Made by a program: the position numbers and the translations under genes
From: Echinometra lucunter
Taxonomy: Eukaryota; Echinodermata; Echinoidea; Camarodonta; Echinometridae
DNA length: 64,000 nucleotides
Direction of reading: 5' to 3'
Assembly (NCBI GenBank): GCA_029962745.1
Contig: CM057165.1
Coordinates: 26,068,319 to 26,132,318, forward strand
Shown here: positions 41,098-50,962 of the stretch, in pieces
How the letters are laid out: every line of letters starts with the position of its first letter
How positions within the stretch are numbered: position 1 is the stretch's first letter
Notes under the pieces: model-generated
Told to the model about the DNA's origin: nothing
The model's input: only the letters and a program-made list of their open reading frames with translations
The model's database searches: none

Positions 41098-41772
41098 AAA
41101 CAGTTTTTTTTTAAACTTTGTGATGTACAAAGTATTCTGGGCATAGTACTAGTTTGACGAGTTGATGCAAGTGATGAAAATGTGCCTAAGACTCCTGAAA
41201 AACTATGATTGTTTCTGAAAAAGTTGATAGACCTGATGCGTCAACTCGGGCTGCATTGCACTAAAGATGATGCAATGTATGCTTTGATAGTATCAGCTGC
41301 TTAACTTGTTGAAGATACTCTTGATTCAACAGAAACATGTATGAGAGAGGAATGCTATTTAAATCATTTATTTCCCTTCTCTCCATTGAATTTGCTGCAG
41401 CTTGTGTGTGATCTGATACTAGGCAAGTGGTCCTGTGTTTTGTAATGTAAGTAGATCTCACACCAACCACATTGTACTGATATGAAATAGAGTTGCCTTA
41501 TGGTAGGATTCATCCAAGAGAAAATGTACATTGTGTATTTATTCATTTGAAAAGTTGGAAAGACACTTTGGTGCAGAAAGATTTGTAATTGCAATGGTTA
41601 TTTTTATATAAATCGATTGGAAATTGCCTTAATTTGTTTTGAATATTTTGTTGGGTTTTTTTTCTGTTAGTAGAGTGTATGCTGAATAGACATTTAGAGA
41701 GAAAAAAAATACTGACCATACACAGAAAAAGGGAAGAAGGAAAACAAATTGGGGCTTTCAGCGAGCAAATGG

Positions 41773-41863
41773 GTGACACAAATGATGACAAATCTGATAG
41801 GGACAACTGATATAATCTGTGATTATCAACTCAGTTTATGGATCGATAGGACTGATGTGTCAC
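41773..41863 (+). ncRNA. SNORD74: Box C/D snoRNA, SNORD74-like, copy A
   Basis: Terminal stem GTGACACA (41,773-41,780) with TGTGTCAC (41,856-41,863); box C ATGATGA (41,782-41,788); box D' CTGA (41,807-41,810); box D CTGA (41,852-41,855). The D' guide GATAGGGACA (41,796-41,805) is antisense to the 28S segment TGTCCCTATC; position 5 before D' is the G opposite the C modified by human SNORD74 (28S C3820), the same register. The snoRNA ends 81 nt before the exon at 41,945. Confidence 0.85.
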
Positions 41864-42021
41864 TCGAATACCATCCTCTTAACTTGTCACAACTGTACTC
41901 TTATTTCAAGTGTTCATTAGAATTTTTTTGTTTTGCTTTTCCAGAGACCATGGCCGGAAGACATACCATATGGCATGAAGTAAGGTATGCAATCAGATTG
42001 AAGTAATTGTTTGTTGCTATT

Positions 42022-42434
42022 TTAATCCATTCATGGCAGAGGTCCACATTTTGTGGTTTGGCCTAATATCTTTTGATGCAAAGCCCTAAAAATCATACCA
42101 AATACATGAGCAGAAAGAGCAAAAAATTCTACACAAACTGTGCCCATTTTGGTTGCATCAATATTCGTTGTTTGATGCTGAAATTTTTTTAAAGGAAAAT
42201 AAGCATTAAAATCCTTAAATTGACATTGTGATAGAAAGTTTAAAATCACCGTTTTCCCCTGCAAATTGGCAACTTTTTGACTTCTCATAATTTCTGTCAA
42301 TTTATATTCATTTCAGATACATGACATTTTATAGGAAAAATGTAGCAATAAAATAAAAATGTTGGTGTTGCCAATTTGAAGAATAAAAGCTGATCAAATT
42401 AGGCTTTAAATAATTCCTGTCACGAATGGGTTAA
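42022..42434 (-). mobile_element. TTAACCCATTCGTGACAG MITE, reverse orientation, in host-gene intron
   Basis: Ends TTAATCCATTCATGGCAG (slightly decayed) and CTGTCACGAATGGGTTAA, with the same internal blocks as 16,264-16,680 on the opposite strand. 413 bp. Confidence 0.8.
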
Positions 42435-43002
42435 GACGCATTAATACTCCTCGTTTTCTGCTCCAGTCCCATATTCTCGCAATCTCCTCCTTGGTTCAGA
42501 AATAAGATGGCAACGTAAATCTATGTCAGTCAGAGCAGAGTGAATTTTACTAGGTCTGAAGAGATGGGAAAATTTTCATGAACTGCACCGATTATAATGG
42601 AAAGAAAATATGTGTATTCAAAAAAGAATGGTTAAAATGAAAGCCCCCCCCCCCCCCCCCCCCCAATAAAGAAAACATCTGATTTGCAGCATCGGGCATC
42701 ATGTTACCCATTACCATGGTAATGAATGTGTTTCAGTGTTGCAAATAGTAAACTGGTTATCAGGATACAATTGCTTACTTTTTTAAAAATAGAGTTGGCA
42801 TTGATTCTGAGTACCTACAAGCTAAATCTGTCAATATGGTGAATAAATGCATGTTTGTGAAGTCTGTTGATGTTTTACTGATTTAGATTAATGTAAACTC
42901 AATATGGCATTGTTTAATGAAACATTTTTCCTACTTGAGTAATATTTTGTATAAGCATTGAAATTGCTTAAATCATTATGTTTCAACACCATCAGTATTA
43001 AT

Positions 43003-43167
43003 TACAGTCAACTCTGCATAAGTCGAATAATCGCCTAAGTCGAAGGTCTGTACTGGGTCCCATTCCTTTATTTTCTATTGTTTTTGACCCCTCATAAGTC
43101 GAATTTTCTCTAAGTCGAAACATTTTCTTCAGTCCCAAGAAATTCGACTTAGGCAGAGTTGACTGTA
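43003..43167. mobile_element. MITE with TACAGTCAACTCTGCATAAG ends
   Basis: TACAGTCAACTCTGCATAAG and CTTAGGCAGAGTTGACTGTA are near-perfect inverted ends flanked by TA; AAGTCGAA words repeat inside. A diverged relative is at 54,727-54,894. The TACAGT start suggests a pogo-type Tc1/mariner group. Confidence 0.7.
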
Positions 43168-43864
43168 TATCATTCTGCTATAGCATAAGAAAATAAGAAT
43201 GCGCTTTTATTTAACAAAGAAATAAAAAATAATTATTTTGCAAGTTCAATGTAAAATGAAGTTTTCATTGAATTTCAAATTTCATCACTTGTTTCAGGTT
43301 CATAGTTGGAGAAAGACCAGACTTAGATGTACTCACTCAGCTAGAACTCTTTTCAAGGTATTTTCAATGTCTATTTTGAATGAGTGTTTTGCTTTACAGT
43401 AGAAATTCATTTTGAATGTGCAGATCTACTTGTATTTGCAGCAGTGTTGTGTTCAGTAAAGTCCACCTACGTGTACTTTGATTCCAGATCACTGCTTGGC
43501 CTTGTCATTCATAGTCTTATCATGTTTATCTCTGCCCATATCACATTATAAACCCAAACTGCAGAATGATGAAATACCTGCGTATATGCTCGAAGCTAAC
43601 ATTGGACATGATGAATGCATGTATCCGCGCTTCGACTGATGGTCTCTGTGGCCAGTGTTGAGAATGTGCATGCCTTTTACTGATCCAATGAATGAAAGAT
43701 TTCATATTTACTAAAGACAAGTCATCTTATTCACTACCACCCTATTCTTCCCTTCCTACCAAACCCATTGTTTTCTGTCACAAGTTGTTGTGTAATTGAT
43801 CAAGATTGATGTGTTTTTAACTAGTTGGATTTTGCTGCAAGGCTGGTGTGATATGTTATTGGTC

Positions 43865-44005
43865 TGTATTGTACAGGGGAAAAAGTAATTATTTTTTTCC
43901 GGGGCTACTTTTGAGCCCACCAGCCCAAAATTTCTACATTTCCAGGGCTCTTTATGGCATTTCGGGGGCGAATTTGCCCTGAGCCCCTGTGTATTTTTCC
44001 GGTAT
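43865..44005 (+). repeat. Dispersed repeat with GGGGAAAAA..TTTTTCCGG ends
   Basis: Blocks CAGGGGAAAAAGTAATT, CCGGGGCTACTTTTGAGCCC, CCAGGGCTC and GGGGCGAATTTGCCC recur in inverted order at 56,428-56,610. The arms within each copy are also partly inverted. Confidence 0.55.
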
Positions 44006-44074
44006 TGTATCTAAATTTCCTTCTCTTTACGAGAACCTTTACACACAGTTTCTTAATAGAAGAAGAAATAGACA

Positions 44075-44125
44075 TTTCACCCAAGTTCCTAAAGGAAAGA
44101 GTTTCCTTTTAGAACTTGGGTGAAA
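44075..44125. repeat. 24-bp-arm hairpin with 3-base loop
   Basis: TTTCACCCAAGTTCCTAAAG... (44,075-44,098) pairs with 44,102-44,125, with about one mismatch, around GAG. The loop is too tight for a usual microRNA precursor; a recent palindromic insertion is more likely. Confidence 0.6.
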
Positions 44126-44545
44126 AGAATAATTAAAACAAAGAGAAAAGTAGGAATTGATATGATTCCATGTGTTGGCTTTTATTTTTGTAAATTGTAC
44201 CAACATCTTTCTGTGTGGTTTTTGTAAATGAATTAAAAGATCTTAAGTGGAACTCCCAGAAGTAACTAGCAGATAAAATGAACCAGAACTGATACAGGGG
44301 CTTATGAAATGTATCGAAATGTGTGGAAATTTCTTTGGAATGACCAAGAAAGAGAATTTTTGTGTGTGTATGTGTAATAGGCAGCTATTTATTGTTTCTG
44401 TTGCAGGCAAGATGGAAGTCAAACGTGGTGATGATGAAAGAGATATACCAGCTGTAAAGGTAAGTACATGTTTCATTACAATGCATGTATGGGGTTGGGG
44501 GGGGGGGGTGCAAGGACTATACATGTACAATCCTTACCTGAATAA

Positions 44546-44639
44546 GTGGCACAGATGATGACAAATCTGATAGGGACAACTGATGTAATCTATGATTATC
44601 AACTCAGTTAACAATGGATCGATAGGACTGATGTGTCAC
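44546..44639 (+). ncRNA. SNORD74: Box C/D snoRNA, SNORD74-like, copy B
   Basis: Terminal stem GTGGCACA (44,546-44,553) with TGTGTCAC (44,632-44,639); box C ATGATGA (44,555-44,561); D' CTGA (44,580-44,583); D CTGA (44,628-44,631). The guide GATAGGGACA (44,569-44,578) and most of the body are identical to copy A. It ends 78 nt before the exon at 44,718, so a whole exon-intron unit was probably duplicated. Confidence 0.85.
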
Positions 44640-45249
44640 TACTTGATTGGCTATAATGTTAAAGATGATGAAACATTACATTATTGAAACTGTTTACCCT
44701 TTTTTTTTAAACTGCAGGTGCTGATTGGAAGATGATGAAAAGATAGAGAGATGGTATGTTTAGTTACTCATTGAAATACAAAGATGTAATTGTCTTTGTC
44801 CCATAACGGCATGGTGCATTAAATTGTAGGACCTGTGGTTCTGTATTTGCACCTTAAAAACATTTGGAATATTAATTCAAATAGCCTGGAAAAAAAGAGA
44901 AAGACTTGATTACATGAGGCAGAAGATCTTTTTTTTTTAAATGAAGTTTCAGTTGCGCATTTTTCAACACAGCATTTGACTAATTCAGTATGCACCAAAA
45001 CATTGACAAAATGTAAACATTGATAGCAATAAGTATTTAAAGCAACAATAAAAGATCTACTCTTTAGAATTTGGGATAGCTACGAGATTTTCCATACTTC
45101 AGGGACTGCTGATTCACACAGTGTCTATCTGGTGTAGAAAAATTTTCAGTCCTCCAAAAGTCTTCCTCCCCCCCCCCCCCCCCCTAGTTTATTTAGTTAC
45201 AACCAAATTCCTGCTCCTCTCTCATCTAAAGTGCATGGGATATTAGTGC

Positions 45250-45347
45250 ATCCTGTATGCTATGATGATGTTAAGCCAAGATAGGGACTCTGAGATCAAT
45301 CAATGACGAGTGTCTATGTGACCATGGCTACTGATGCATCGCAGGAT
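45250..45347 (+). ncRNA. Box C/D snoRNA with SNORD74-type guide, diverged copy
   Basis: Terminal stem ATCCTGTATGC (45,250-45,260) with GCATCGCAGGAT (45,336-45,347); box C ATGATGA (45,262-45,268); D' CTGA (45,290-45,293); C' ATGACGA (45,303-45,309); D CTGA (45,331-45,334). The guide GATAGGGACT lies one base closer to D' than in copies A and B, which would move the predicted methylated base by one. The D guide CCATGGCTA is complementary, with one wobble, to 28S TGGCCATGG. Confidence 0.7.
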
Positions 45348-46270
45348 CTCGTTTCATAACAATTTTTGCTGTTAATAAGCTGTATAAATTGCTGTAACCC
45401 AGAGAAATCAATGCTGATCTAAAATCAGTCATATCACAATGGGTGAATTCTTTTGCTAGACAACCTCTTGCATTTTCAGCAAGATCCATAATAATAATGG
45501 TTCTGTTACCCCTATTATGCTTTCAGCTGGAGTGACCCTCTCCTTCCTTTCCATGAGCATGATTGGAATTAACCCTCCACACTGCCATCTATCTACGTCC
45601 CCACTTGTCCGATCCGGACCAAGACGGTACATCTATCAAAGGGTTTTATCTTGATCACACACTTTTGGGCAATTTAGGCTCAGGATCTCATCCCTCTCCT
45701 ATATTGGCTGCCTTCCTTGGGTAGTAGTGAGAAGGTACGCAAACCTCCTCTTTATGACTCCAATGTGTGAAGATTATTTTGGGGTACGCTAACCCACTGG
45801 GTGGGCACGCTAACCCTCCTCTTCTCTAGCCACTTCTTTTCCCTCCAGATCGAAGTTTCTGCTGGGCCTTCCACCTGTTATGGTGGGATGTCTGGCTGAT
45901 AAGCTTCTTCCTTGTCTTTTTCAAGACATGACATGCAACAGAATATTTTCTTCCCTTCTTTTTCTGTGATAAAAAAGGATTTTTTGTTGTTGTTTTGCAG
46001 AACTTTGGTGTTTTTGATTGCCATTTATCACTGGATACCAAGAGTAATCAAGGTATGTTTGACTTTCCAGCTGTGTTATGATCAGATTAGTTGCAGATGA
46101 AACTTAAGATGAAATTACTTGCTCAAAACATGACCCTTTTGGCCTGGCAGAACTTGTCATACAGTGACACTGTAAAATAGTATGTGATGAAGCTGTGATA
46201 TTATGTCTTTCTAATAAAAGTTTTTGTATAATTGAAACACAAAATCTGAAATTTGATATTGGAAAGCAAG

Positions 46271-46350
46271 TGTATCAATGATGACAGTATTTGCTACTCT
46301 TGACTGTTAGAGTGATGACATACAAATCACCAAGATCGCTGAGGTACCAC
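46271..46350 (+). ncRNA. SNORD76: Box C/D snoRNA, SNORD76/SNORD24-like, copy A
   Basis: Box C TGATGA (46,279-46,284), D' TTGA (46,300-46,303), C' TGATGA (46,313-46,318), D CTGA (46,339-46,342), closing stem GTGTATC/GGTACCAC with wobbles. Guide 1 TATTTGCTAC (46,288-46,297) and guide 2 CACCAAGATCG (46,328-46,338) pair with neighbouring parts of the 28S segment CGATCTTGGTGGTAGTAGCA. Registers match A2350 (as SNORD76) and C2338 (as SNORD24). It ends about 91 nt before the exon at 46,442. Confidence 0.85.
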
Positions 46351-46672
46351 TTGTTCATTGAAGAGTTTGTTCAAGTGATTCAAACTAAATATATAGTGCT
46401 TCTAATATTCATTTGTGTATGATTTGTGCTGTTCATTTCAGCTTTGTCTACTTGCAATGTCAAATGGATAACATCAACTCAGTTAACGATGTAAGTAGAT
46501 ATTTTCACAGATTATTGATTTTTGTTTGTATTTCTCATTACAAGTCAGTTGAAATAGCCTGACTGCCAGTCTGAATATTTGCCTGTAATTTTTCGGATAT
46601 ACATTTTGATGAGTTAGAATTCTTCATATATGTGAGGAGGATTTTATTTTTGAGATTCAGATTAAATAAGAG

Positions 46673-46751
46673 TGTATCGATGATGACATTATTTGCTACT
46701 CTCGACTGCTTGAGTGACGACATACAACCACCAAGATCACTGAGGTACACT
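46673..46751 (+). ncRNA. SNORD76: Box C/D snoRNA, SNORD76/SNORD24-like, copy B
   Basis: Stem GTGTATC (46,673-46,679) with GGTACAC (46,745-46,751); box C TGATGA (46,682-46,687); C' TGACGA (46,717-46,722); D CTGA (46,741-46,744). Guides TATTTGCTAC (46,691-46,700) and CCACCAAGATC (46,729-46,739) are kept; the D' box has drifted to TCGA. It ends 90 nt before the exon at 46,842, as in copy A. Confidence 0.82.
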
Positions 46752-47186
46752 GTTATCTGATATTTCAGAACACACTTGTTAAAAAAGTTGATAGCATTAT
46801 GTAAGCAAACTTTTTACTCTCTTTTTCCATCCCCTTTCCAGTTTTCTTCATTAAAGTAATTGAAGGAAGGCCTCCTTTGTCTTATCTGCTAAGGTGAGAT
46901 TGATTTTATTTTACGAATGATTATCTTACTGGGAAAAATGAAGGAAAACCCCTTAAGGTGTATAGAGATAGCAAATTAAAGTAGGATGTTTCTGAAGTCA
47001 ATTCTAGCTAAGTTTGTGTATTTTTTAGATGTATTTCTTATTCAATTTAAATCAGAACATTTAGGGTGTTTAACTCATCCTGTATGCTTTTATGCATTTA
47101 AATGGATGTACAGTTTCTTGCAAATGTTTTGACAGTATCGAAATATATAACATTATACCTATGAAAATATTATTACATTTCACTGG

Positions 47187-47283
47187 AAAGTCCTTCATAT
47201 GATGAGCCTACATAATTATGGTTACTGATTTAATCATGATTATATACCAAGTGTAGCGACTAGGGCGGACTGATCTAGACTTT
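47187..47283 (+). ncRNA. Box C/D snoRNA, unassigned family X, copy 1
   Basis: Stem AAAGTC (47,187-47,192) with GACTTT (47,278-47,283); box C ATGATGA (47,199-47,205); D' CTGA (47,225-47,228); C' CATGATT; D CTGA (47,270-47,273). Regions before D' (TAATTATGGTTA) and D (GTGTAGCGACTAGGGCGGA) are kept in all three copies. It ends 95 nt before the exon at 47,379. I could not assign it to a known family. Confidence 0.8.
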
Positions 47284-47788
47284 CCATCTCTGTTTTCTGT
47301 GCTTTTGATGTTCTAGAACCTCCCACATGCTGTGTTTGCATTTTGATTTAGTTTTCGTTCATTTTTGTACTCTTCTAGGCAATCTGGATGGAGAAATTGA
47401 TGTTTCAAAAGATCGGGTAAATTGATGAACTTTTACTGTTCACTTCCCATGTTGCAAATCTACAAGTTGTTTTAATTTGGGTGGGTGGATACAATTTCAA
47501 AGGAAACTCAGAAACAAATTGATTCATGGCTAGCTAAATGAGGCATGATTCACCATTTATTTTTAGCTCATAAATTGTCATGTGTTTAACACATTTATTT
47601 ATATTTTTCATTGTAAACCTAGAAGCTTTAAGAATTTTTCATGCCAAGAAACTTGTACAAAGTGCAGAGACTCCATGTTGAGATTAATTATTTGGTGGAA
47701 AGAACCTTGGTGAAATTGTCTGATTCAGCTCTTCTTTGCTAAAAGACATTATTAAAACTGAATTTCATTGCTGGCCTTTTGGAGATGC

Positions 47789-47883
47789 AAGTCTGCTAAT
47801 GATGAGCCTACAAAATTATGGTTACTGATTCAATCATGATTACATACCCAGTGTAGCGACTAGGGCAGACTGATTGCAGACTT
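47789..47883 (+). ncRNA. Box C/D snoRNA, unassigned family X, copy 2
   Basis: Perfect 8-bp stem AAGTCTGC (47,789-47,796) with GCAGACTT (47,876-47,883); box C ATGATGA (47,799-47,805); D' CTGA (47,825-47,828); D CTGA (47,870-47,873). The D guide has GGGCAGA where copies 1 and 3 have GGGCGGA. It ends 82 nt before the exon at 47,966. Confidence 0.85.
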
Positions 47884-48164
47884 AGTCAATCACATGCTTT
47901 GTTTGAAAGTTTGAAGTGATGGTGTTTTTTTTTAATGCCTTTCTTTGCCTTTTATCTTTTCTCAGTCTGCTCTTGGATGACATAGTGAGCTTGTAAAGAG
48001 CTGCATCCATTTACAGGTGATTATTTGTAATTTTATTCCATGTGTGAGTGACAATTTCATTTTAAGTTTGTAAACTTTAAATTGATTCACTGGAAGTCTT
48101 AAAGTTGAGAAATGAGAAAAATTGATAGTGAGATAGTTGGTTTTTTTAAAATGGGACTTTCAAA

Positions 48165-48258
48165 ATGTCTGTATATGATGAGCCTACAATATTATGGTTA
48201 CTGATTTAATCATGATTATATACTCAGTGTAGCGACTAGGGCGGACTGATGCAGACAT
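48165..48258 (+). ncRNA. Box C/D snoRNA, unassigned family X, copy 3
   Basis: Perfect stem ATGTCTG (48,165-48,171) with CAGACAT (48,252-48,258); box C ATGATGA (48,175-48,181); D' CTGA in GGTTACTGA; D CTGA (48,246-48,249). Body nearly identical to copies 1 and 2. It ends 88 nt before the exon at 48,347. Confidence 0.85.
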
Positions 48259-48702
48259 ATTTTATTAAAGGAATTCACTTCTAATTTTTCTTTGTCACTC
48301 TCTGTTCATAATATCTTAATCCTTTGCAAAATTTTCTTTCACACAGGAATGAAAGAAATTAGGATACACCTTGCAAAGAATGGTAAGATTTTTAAAAATC
48401 TGACCTTTATTTTCCTTCCTATGCAGTAAGTTGATTAAGTTACAAACTTGATATGCTTTCGCAGTATTAAAGGTATTTGACATTGAGATACCCATACCCT
48501 TCATTTTGGTATTTTCATCTATCAGTATCATGCTGATTGAAAAAAACAAAAACAAAAACCAATAATCACATTGAATGCATAATTGGCCTTTTCTTTTCGC
48601 GCATGGACGTCTTTATGGAAGGAATGGTCTGTGATTTATTCTATCAATGTCTTGACTATAACAGCTGAATATTCCCTTTAAAAATGGAATAAGTGGAGAC
48701 AT

Positions 48703-48801
48703 TGTGAGTGAAGTGATGATGATAGCATAGTTCAGCTGAAGATCACTGACGACATTCTTTGAGTATCAAGTCTTTCGCTCCTAGCTGATGCTTCACTCAC
48801 A
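48703..48801 (+). ncRNA. SNORD80: Box C/D snoRNA, SNORD80-like, copy A
   Basis: Perfect 11-bp stem TGTGAGTGAAG (48,703-48,713) with CTTCACTCACA (48,791-48,801); box C GTGATGA (48,713-48,719); D' CTGA (48,736-48,739); D CTGA (48,785-48,788). The D' guide GCATAGTTCA is antisense to 28S TGAACTATGC (A1521 register) and the D guide AAGTCTTTCGCTCCTA to 28S TAGGGGCGAAAGACT with one wobble (G1612 register). Both are the guides of vertebrate SNORD77/80. Confidence 0.88.
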
Positions 48802-49160
48802 AAGGATCCAATCCTCATGGTCATGTTAAAATCATTGAGTTGCAATATTTAGAAAGGAAACTACATCAATGTGAATGTATACACCTTATAAAAGATGCAA
48901 TCTTTAATTTCATCATTATGGAATACACATGCCATTATTGGTTTCATATATAATTACGAATCCATTTTGACCATATTTTTCCTCTTCATCCTTCAGGCTT
49001 GATTGATTTCCTACTTGGCATAGAGCTTCATCACAGTAGAAAAATGTGAGTCATTCTTTAACCCGTAGCTTTCTTATGACTAGATTAGCGTTCAGCAAAG
49101 TATTGATTTTGTCTCTCTATAAGACCGGCAGTTTGCTATGAAACTGGTGACTGGTGGTCA

Positions 49161-49258
49161 TGTGAGTTAAGTGATGATGATAGCATAGTTCAGCTGAAGA
49201 CCATTGACGACGCTCTTGAGTATTAAGTCTTTCGCTCCTAGCTGATGCTTCTCTCACA
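49161..49258 (+). ncRNA. SNORD80: Box C/D snoRNA, SNORD80-like, copy B
   Basis: Stem TGTGAG (49,161-49,166) with CTCACA (49,253-49,258); box C GTGATGA (49,171-49,177); D' CTGA (49,193-49,196); D CTGA (49,242-49,245). Guides GCATAGTTCA and AAGTCTTTCGCTCCTA are identical to copy A; the terminal stem has lost some inner pairs. Confidence 0.86.
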
Positions 49259-49797
49259 ACAGATCCACTTCTTAAAGTCATAAGAATGCTGACTTCAAAT
49301 TTCAATAGAAGTTTGTTCAAAGATCAACGTTCTGTGATACTTTGAAAGAATCATCTGGATGTTTCAATAAATTTTTTGTGTAGTAAAAAAGCCAAAGTAT
49401 AATTTTCTAAATATGTTATTTCATTTTTGGGAGTGTTTAGTCTGGTTAGTACATGGTTGTCATTTAGATCATATTTTCCACCTCATTTTCAGCCCAGATT
49501 TCTGCTGAATTTCTGCTGATTTGGAGTTCGTGAGAGTAGCTAAAGGTTAGTCAATTTTCTTTGAGCATAGGGAAATATAATTATTTGCTTGTAAAGAGTT
49601 GCAATCTTTTTATACAACTGAAATTTCTGCAGTAGCTTGATTATGATGCTATTTGTGATAAGCTTGAGGATTGATGTTCGACTTTTGATTTAAATCCATC
49701 TGTACGCGGCATAGATGGATATATGATAGTCTATTTCTAGTTTGGTTGTCAAAGAGCTTGTGAAACTCCAGTGTTTCAAGAATTTGACTCCAAACAG

Positions 49798-49871
49798 GTG
49801 TATGTGATGATTTAATCATTCTCAAGGGACGTAATTCTGATTTTTACTGATGTGAGAATGTACTGATACAC
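49798..49871 (+). ncRNA. Box C/D snoRNA with an 18S-complementary guide
   Basis: Stem GTGTAT (49,798-49,803) with ATACAC (49,866-49,871); box C GTGATGA (49,804-49,810); D' CTGA (49,837-49,840); D CTGA (49,863-49,866). The guide AGGGACGTAAT (49,825-49,835) is complementary to the 3' part of animal 18S rRNA (ATTACGTCCCT in many invertebrates). The register points to the A equivalent to human 18S A1678. Confidence 0.72.
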
Positions 49872-50485
49872 TCAAGCCTTCCTCGGTGAACTAGCACATA
49901 TGATGGATGCCTGTAGCTGTGAAATTGTTATTGTAAGTGTTACAGTCAATTTGTATTTGTTACCTTCTTGTAGTTTTAAGTTGCCCTAACACGATAATTT
50001 TGTCATGGTGCAAATTTGAGTAATTTGTTTTAATCACGTCTTGGTAACATTCAGGAAAATGGAGCCAACAGTATGTGACAGAGGAACACTGATTTATAAA
50101 TGCTATACAATGTACCTATGGGGTATCAACTTCATCATCACCATCTCACATCATTGCTTGTTCTCAATGATGTGTCAACAACAGGAGTGTAAAACGTAGT
50201 ACCTCGTGATGAATATTGTTCTCTACAATGCAGCCATCAACAACAGATACAATGTAAGTTCTTGTTTCATAACATATTTGAATAGAATAGATGGTTCAGA
50301 TACTACAGGAAAAACAAACAAACTTTTCATTTTAATTCAGCTTTATTTTCGTAAGATATAATCATAATACATGGTAACAGGAAAGTAAAGTACATATATA
50401 TGATTTTGAGGGGCTTTCAATGAAAGTTGAAATAAACACGTAAATTAGATCGCCCAAAATGCATTTTGCAAGAACCCAGATGGCT

Positions 50486-50574
50486 GTGTTCAAAGGATGA
50501 TGGTGTGATCCACACTTTCAATCAATGAAGAAGGCAATATGATGCCAAATGTATTAGCTCTATCTGATGAATAC
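50486..50574 (+). ncRNA. SNORD44: Box C/D snoRNA, SNORD44-like
   Basis: Stem GTGTTCA (50,486-50,492) with TGAATAC (50,568-50,574), one wobble; box C GATGATG (50,496-50,502); D CTGA (50,564-50,567). The D guide ATGTATTAGCTCTA (50,549-50,562) is complementary over 14 bases to the 18S segment TAGAGCTAATACAT. Position 5 before D matches the A166 register of vertebrate SNORD44, another GAS5 snoRNA. Confidence 0.8.
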
Positions 50575-50883
50575 ATGCTATCTGAGTATACAAAATCTCC
50601 AAAGGCATTGCCCAAGTTACAGCAAGCATTACACTGCAGCTAACCAGAGCCTATCATTTATGCACACCTTTTGTGCCTATGTAGATACATCTGAATACAT
50701 ATTCCTGAGGTACAGGAGGATGAAAAGTTGACTAAATGCGTTGTTTTCTTTCCATTTCAGTTGGTTTTCTTCACCTTTCTACTGACATGTGCAATCAGCA
50801 ACCACTTATGTTCTCAAAGGTAATTAAAAGAAGTTACTAGCACAAGCAGTTTAAGGTAACTTAACACATTACATTCAAAGAGA

Positions 50884-50962
50884 AGCAAGGAGATGATGAT
50901 ATTACAACTTCAGGTCCGTGTTTTTGATCAACCATGATAATACTGAAGTTCTGATCTTTGCT
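50884..50962 (+). ncRNA. Box C/D snoRNA with a 28S-complementary guide
   Basis: Stem AGCAA (50,884-50,888) with TTGCT (50,958-50,962); box C ATGATGA (50,893-50,899); D' TTGA (50,924-50,927); C' ATGATAA (50,934-50,940); D CTGA (50,951-50,954). GGTCCGTGTT (50,913-50,922) pairs with 28S AACACGGACC. I could not name the vertebrate counterpart. Confidence 0.7.

Noticed and set aside
43561..43650. Another box C/D snoRNA (ATGATGA at 43,566, CTGA at 43,636)
   Set aside because: It lacks a convincing terminal stem and a recognisable guide, and lies about 760 nt from the next 3' splice site, unlike the others. It may still be real.
44075..44125. A microRNA precursor
   Set aside because: The loop is only three bases and the arms are nearly perfect, unlike animal microRNA hairpins; kept only as a hairpin repeat.
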